A DNA stretch of 8,869 nucleotides from an uncultured Alphaproteobacteria bacterium (lineage in GTDB: Bacteria > Pseudomonadota > Alphaproteobacteria > GCA-2731375): contig CAJWZI010000043.1 of NCBI GenBank assembly GCA_913049615.1, forward strand, positions 1-8,869, written 5' to 3'. The notes beneath the pieces are model-generated. The model was not told where the DNA came from. It made no database searches and worked only from the letters and a program-made list of their open reading frames with translations. Below are positions 6,386 to 8,869 of the stretch, piece by piece. Numbering within the stretch: the first letter of the stretch is position 1; each line of letters opens with the position of its first letter. The position numbers and the translations under genes were made by a program.

Positions 6386-7546
6386 ATGAAACCAGCCAAT
6401 AGCGTTTTTGCCAGTTATGGCACCACGGTGTTCGAGACCATGACGCGTTTAGCCATTGAACATCAGACTATAAATCTTGGCCAGGGTTTCCCTGACGAAG
6501 ACGGCCCCAACAGCATCAAGGCCATGGTCGACCAGGCCACTCAAGAGGGTCCCAACCAATACCCGCCCATGCTGGGTATCCCCGAATTGCGCCAGGCCGT
6601 GGCGGCGCACAACAAACGATTTTATAGCCTGGACGTGGACTGGCAGACGCAGGTCATGGTCAGTTCCGGAGCGACGGAGTCTCTAGCCGCCTCCATCCTG
6701 GCCTTGATAGAACCCGGCGATGAGGCGGTAGTATTCGAGCCATTATACGATTCATACGTCCCCATGTTGCGCCGTGCCGGGGCTAAAGTGAAATTCGTGC
6801 GCCTGCAGCCACCTACATGGGACCTACCTCGGGAGGAACTGGAAGCAGCGTTTACAGACAACACCAAATTGATCCTGCTGAATACGCCCATGAACCCAAC
6901 GGGCAAGGTGTTCAGCAAGGACGAACTGACCTTCATCGCGGGCATTACGCAACGTTACGATACATACGCAATCTGCGACGAAGTTTACGAACACCTAATT
7001 TTCGACGGTGTTAAGCACGTACCCCTGATTACGTTGCCGGGTATGGCAGAACGAACCATCCGTATCGGCTCCGCCGGCAAAACATTTTCAATGACCTCAT
7101 GGAAGGTGGGCTACCTGACGGCAGCACCTAAGCTGATGAGCCTGATAGCCAAGGCGCATCAGTTCCTGGTCTTCACCACACCGTCGAATTTGCAGCGCGC
7201 CGTGGCCCATGGCCTGGACAACGAGCAGCACTGGTACACCAATTTGGCCGTTGGGCTTCAGGCTAAACGGGATATGTTGCAGGGCGCCTTGGTAGACATT
7301 GGATTTGAAGTAATGCCCACCGCCGCCACCTACTTCATGAACGCGGATTATCGTTCGTTGGGTTTTAGCGGCACCGACGTCGAATTTTGTCGCCACGTTA
7401 CGGTGGAGGCCGGCGTTACCGTCCTTCCCGTTTCAGCCCTCTACTCGACCCCAGACGTAGACCACCTGGTTCGTTTCTGCTTCTGTAAGAAGTATGAGGT
7501 CCTCAACGGCGCACTAGATCGTTTGAGGAAATTCTTCGGCACCTAG
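6386..7546 (+). CDS. PLP-dependent aminotransferase, kynurenine/methionine aminotransferase-like (YbdL/KAT group)
   Basis: This 386-residue class I/II aminotransferase has the traits of the KAT/glutamine-transaminase-K/YbdL group. These are the opening FETMTRLAIEHQTINLGQGFPDEDGP (in 16-41), NQYPPMLGIPELRQAV (57-72), SSGATESL (93-100), LLNTPMNPTGKV (164-175; N170), CDEVYEHLIF (197-206; D198 and Y201), the cofactor lysine in SAGKTFSMTSWKVGY (229-243; K232) and LVRFCFCK (361-368; R363). Members exchange the amino group of aromatic or sulfur amino acids, or glutamine, with 2-oxo acids; the exact substrate is not readable here. The ATG at 6386 has AAGG at 6375-6378 seven bases ahead. The longer open frame to 6209 overlaps the divergent gene and has no family similarity. 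It ends 67 bases before the tRNA-His. Confidence 0.93.
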   Translation: MKPANSVFASYGTTVFETMTRLAIEHQTINLGQGFPDEDGPNSIKAMVDQATQEGPNQYPPMLGIPELRQAVAAHNKRFYSLDVDWQTQVMVSSGATESLAASILALIEPGDEAVVFEPLYDSYVPMLRRAGAKVKFVRLQPPTWDLPREELEAAFTDNTKLILLNTPMNPTGKVFSKDELTFIAGITQRYDTYAICDEVYEHLIFDGVKHVPLITLPGMAERTIRIGSAGKTFSMTSWKVGYLTAAPKLMSLIAKAHQFLVFTTPSNLQRAVAHGLDNEQHWYTNLAVGLQAKRDMLQGALVDIGFEVMPTAATYFMNADYRSLGFSGTDVEFCRHVTVEAGVTVLPVSALYSTPDVDHLVRFCFCKKYEVLNGALDRLRKFFGT

Positions 7547-7555
7547 ACGTGCAGC

Positions 7556-7584
7556 TTGACGGCAGCACCCGCTAGGTTTATCTC
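7556..7584 (+). promoter_or_regulatory. Possible sigma-70 promoter of the tRNA-His gene
   Basis: TTGACG (7556-7561) matches the -35 box at 5 of 6 bases. After 17 bases comes TATCTC (7579-7584), a weak -10. Transcription would begin about 25 bases before the tRNA, a normal leader length for a tRNA transcript. Confidence 0.45.
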
Positions 7585-7613
7585 ACCTACCCGGCCTTAT
7601 GGCCCTACCCTGT

Positions 7614-7691
7614 GGCGGGTGTAGCTCAGTTGGTTAGAGCGCCAGATTGTGGATCTGGAGGTCGGGGGTTCAATTCCCCTCACTCGCCCCA
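7614..7691 (+). tRNA. tRNA-His (anticodon GTG)
   Basis: A complete cloverleaf is visible. The acceptor GCGGGTG (7615-7621) pairs with CACTCGC (7681-7687) with one G-U pair. The D arm is in GTAGCTCAGTTGGTTAGAGC. The anticodon stem CCAGA/TCTGG (7642-7646, 7654-7658) encloses TTGTGGA, with anticodon GTG at 7649-7651. A five-base variable loop (7659-7663) is followed by the T arm GGGGG-TTCAATT-CCCCT (7664-7680). G-1 (7614) is encoded opposite C73 (7688), the identity pair of histidine tRNA. CCA is encoded at 7689-7691. A short T-run (CTCTTTTCC) follows and may mark the transcript end. Confidence 0.97.
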
Positions 7692-7915
7692 CTCTTTTCC
7701 CCAGAATACTGGTAATAAATCTAACCTACGCCTGAAAGACCATTGTCACCAAATTGCCTGGTGTCCATATTGGTTAACATCTATCCCTATTTTGACATTT
7801 AGCCGGTTGCCTTTTCTGTTGAATGACATCCAAGTACACTGAACTATTCCGGTTGGTTTCATCTGTTAAATGTCGTCACGGATATTGACATGCGTTGGCA
7901 AATTAAGAGCAAGAA
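7692..7915. other. Non-coding upstream region of the methyltransferase with phased TGACAT motifs
   Basis: No gene is supported in this 224-base stretch. TGACAT occurs at 7793-7798, 7824-7829 and 7886-7891, that is at offsets of 31 and 62 bases. An imperfect direct repeat is also present: CCGGTTG...CTGTTGAATG from 7803 and CCGGTTG...CTGTTAAATG from 7849, 46 bases apart. TTGACA at 7792 and 7885 would suit a -35 box, but neither has a good -10 at 16-18 bases. It presumably holds the promoter and control sites of the methyltransferase. Confidence 0.4.
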
Positions 7916-8707
7916 ATGACACAGGCTACAATCAAGTATGAGGATGGTCAGGCCTATGAGAGAGGTATGGGTGTCTGGAGTCTGCTGACGGGGCAAGATT
8001 TCCTTGAATGGCTGGCGCCGATTCCTGGACTACGCTGGATTGATATCGCCTGCGGCACTGGCGCATTTACCGAACTAATAATGCAGCGTTGCGCACCGTC
8101 GGAGATCCAGGCACTGGACCCCGCGGAGGCGCAATTGGTCTATGCACGCCAGCGGTCGGGTTCGAGCGGAGCGACATTCATCGAGGGTGACGCTATGGCG
8201 CTGCCTTTTGAGGATGGGCGATTTGATGCTGCTGTGATGGCGCTAGCACTTAACTTGGTGCCTGATCCGAGCAAGGGTGTATCGGAGATGGTACGTGTGG
8301 TGCGGTCGGGAGGAACGGTGTCGACCTACATTTGGGACCTCCCGGGTGGAGGGTTTCCCTATGAACCTATCCAGACCGAGATGCACGCCCTCGGAATGAC
8401 GCCGCCGCAACCACCGCGCGCCGACGACACCGTCATGGCGGCGCTGGTGACATTGTGGGAAGACGCCGGACTGGGAGCAATACAGACCCGTCAGATAAAT
8501 GTAAAACGCGACTTTAGCAATTTCGAGGACTTCTGGTCCGCCAGCACCGGTACCGGCCTGTTGCGGCCTACGATAACCGCGATGGCACGAGAGGATCTGG
8601 CGCGACTCCAGGCACGGGTGCGAACGCGGCTTGGAGCCCTTAAAGACGGTCCTGTGAGCCATGAGGCTCATGCTAACGCAATTCAAGGCCGCGTTCCCAA
8701 GATCTAG
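7916..8707 (+). CDS. Class I SAM-dependent methyltransferase (UbiE/Methyltransf_11-like), substrate unknown
   Basis: This 263-residue protein has the Rossmann methyltransferase core. Motif I is WIDIACGTGAFTE (41-53), where the glycines bind S-adenosylmethionine. D68 in ALDPAEAQL (66-74) is the acidic end of strand 2 that holds the ribose. GDAMALPFEDGRFDAAVMA (91-109) matches the D-A-..-LPF-D-..-FD pattern of small-molecule methyltransferases, and VRVVRSGGTVSTYIWD (126-141) is the post-motif loop and strand 5. The C-terminal part (about 145-263) has no recognised domain and probably shapes the substrate pocket. There is no signal or membrane segment. The ATG at 7916 is preceded by a weak purine-rich AAGAG, 7 bases upstream. 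It stands alone: no co-directional gene follows before the window ends, so context does not suggest a substrate. Confidence 0.88.
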   Translation: MTQATIKYEDGQAYERGMGVWSLLTGQDFLEWLAPIPGLRWIDIACGTGAFTELIMQRCAPSEIQALDPAEAQLVYARQRSGSSGATFIEGDAMALPFEDGRFDAAVMALALNLVPDPSKGVSEMVRVVRSGGTVSTYIWDLPGGGFPYEPIQTEMHALGMTPPQPPRADDTVMAALVTLWEDAGLGAIQTRQINVKRDFSNFEDFWSASTGTGLLRPTITAMAREDLARLQARVRTRLGALKDGPVSHEAHANAIQGRVPKI

Positions 8708-8815
8708 TAATTTATTAGCCGGGTAATCTTCTATAGATCAGAAACAACCCATGGCCGGGGGAGGGCAATTCCGCTCACTTGCTTCATTCTTCCCAGAAAT
8801 AAAAGGTTCTAGCGT

Positions 8816-8835
8816 ATTTATAGACCCTTATAAAT
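8816..8835. repeat. AT-rich perfect inverted repeat in the right-end non-coding region
   Basis: ATTTATA (8816-8822) and TATAAAT (8829-8835) form a 7-base perfect palindrome around a 6-base centre GACCCT. It lies 109 bases after the methyltransferase stop and lacks a U-tract and a GC stem, so it is a poor terminator. It may be an operator or -10 region of a gene beyond the window. Nothing else in 8708-8869 could be assigned. Confidence 0.35.
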
Positions 8836-8869
8836 AAGCACGCTTTAGCATATCGTGGCGAGTCTTGTC

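Noticed and set aside
5850..6389. 179-residue open frame on the + strand
   Set aside because: It is antisense to the well-supported aminotransferase 5115-6281 and lacks recognisable motifs.
7612..7842. Open frame beginning [21 protein letters not shown]
   Set aside because: This is the well-known false protein produced by translating a tRNA gene. It overlaps the tRNA-His, and the rest has no protein character.
8243..8686. 147-residue open frame on the - strand
   Set aside because: It is antisense to the methyltransferase and has no domain features.

Overview
The window looks like chromosomal DNA of a free-living alphaproteobacterium, perhaps a Rhodospirillales-like or marine lineage. The main reasons are the glnB-glnA gene order, a GSI-type glutamine synthetase with an adenylylation tyrosine, a GlnB with the uridylylation tyrosine, and sigma-54 type promoter elements in front of nitrogen genes. 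The tRNA-His encodes G-1 opposite C73, which argues against the derived alphaproteobacterial groups that lost that pair. The taxonomic placement is inference.

Layout, left to right. Positions 1-116 hold the last 37 codons of a + strand gene, probably a class III aminotransferase. Positions 151-435 hold a previously functional but now broken gene of the antibiotic-biosynthesis-monooxygenase (ABM) family, with two frameshifts and a stop codon. A tightly coupled minus-strand operon follows (2997 down to 470): an N-carbamoylsarcosine-amidase-like cysteine hydrolase, a PuuE/NodB-like deacetylase-fold hydrolase, and a second deacetylase-fold paralogue. The paralogue has lost the presumed active-site Glu and His residues by conservative E-to-Q and H-to-N changes. 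Upstream on the same strand is glnB-glnA (4919 down to 3110), closed by a UUCG-loop terminator. Next come two divergently transcribed PLP aminotransferases (6281 down to 5115 on minus; 6386 to 7546 on plus), a tRNA-His (7614-7691), a class I SAM-dependent methyltransferase (7916-8707) and a non-coding right end.

The most interesting unit is the nitrogen block. Both glnBA and the three-gene hydrolase operon carry a GG-N10-GC sigma-54 element at a sensible distance from the first gene (4981-4997 and 3037-3054, minus strand). The second lies directly behind the glnA terminator. A consistent reading is an NtrC/RpoN-controlled scavenging operon: a deacetylase-fold ring-opening amidohydrolase (PuuE opens allantoin) acts on a hydantoin-like cyclic amide or ureide, the cysteine hydrolase splits the resulting N-carbamoyl compound and releases ammonia, and the neighbouring glutamine synthetase, under PII control, assimilates it. 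The substrate is not determined by the sequence.
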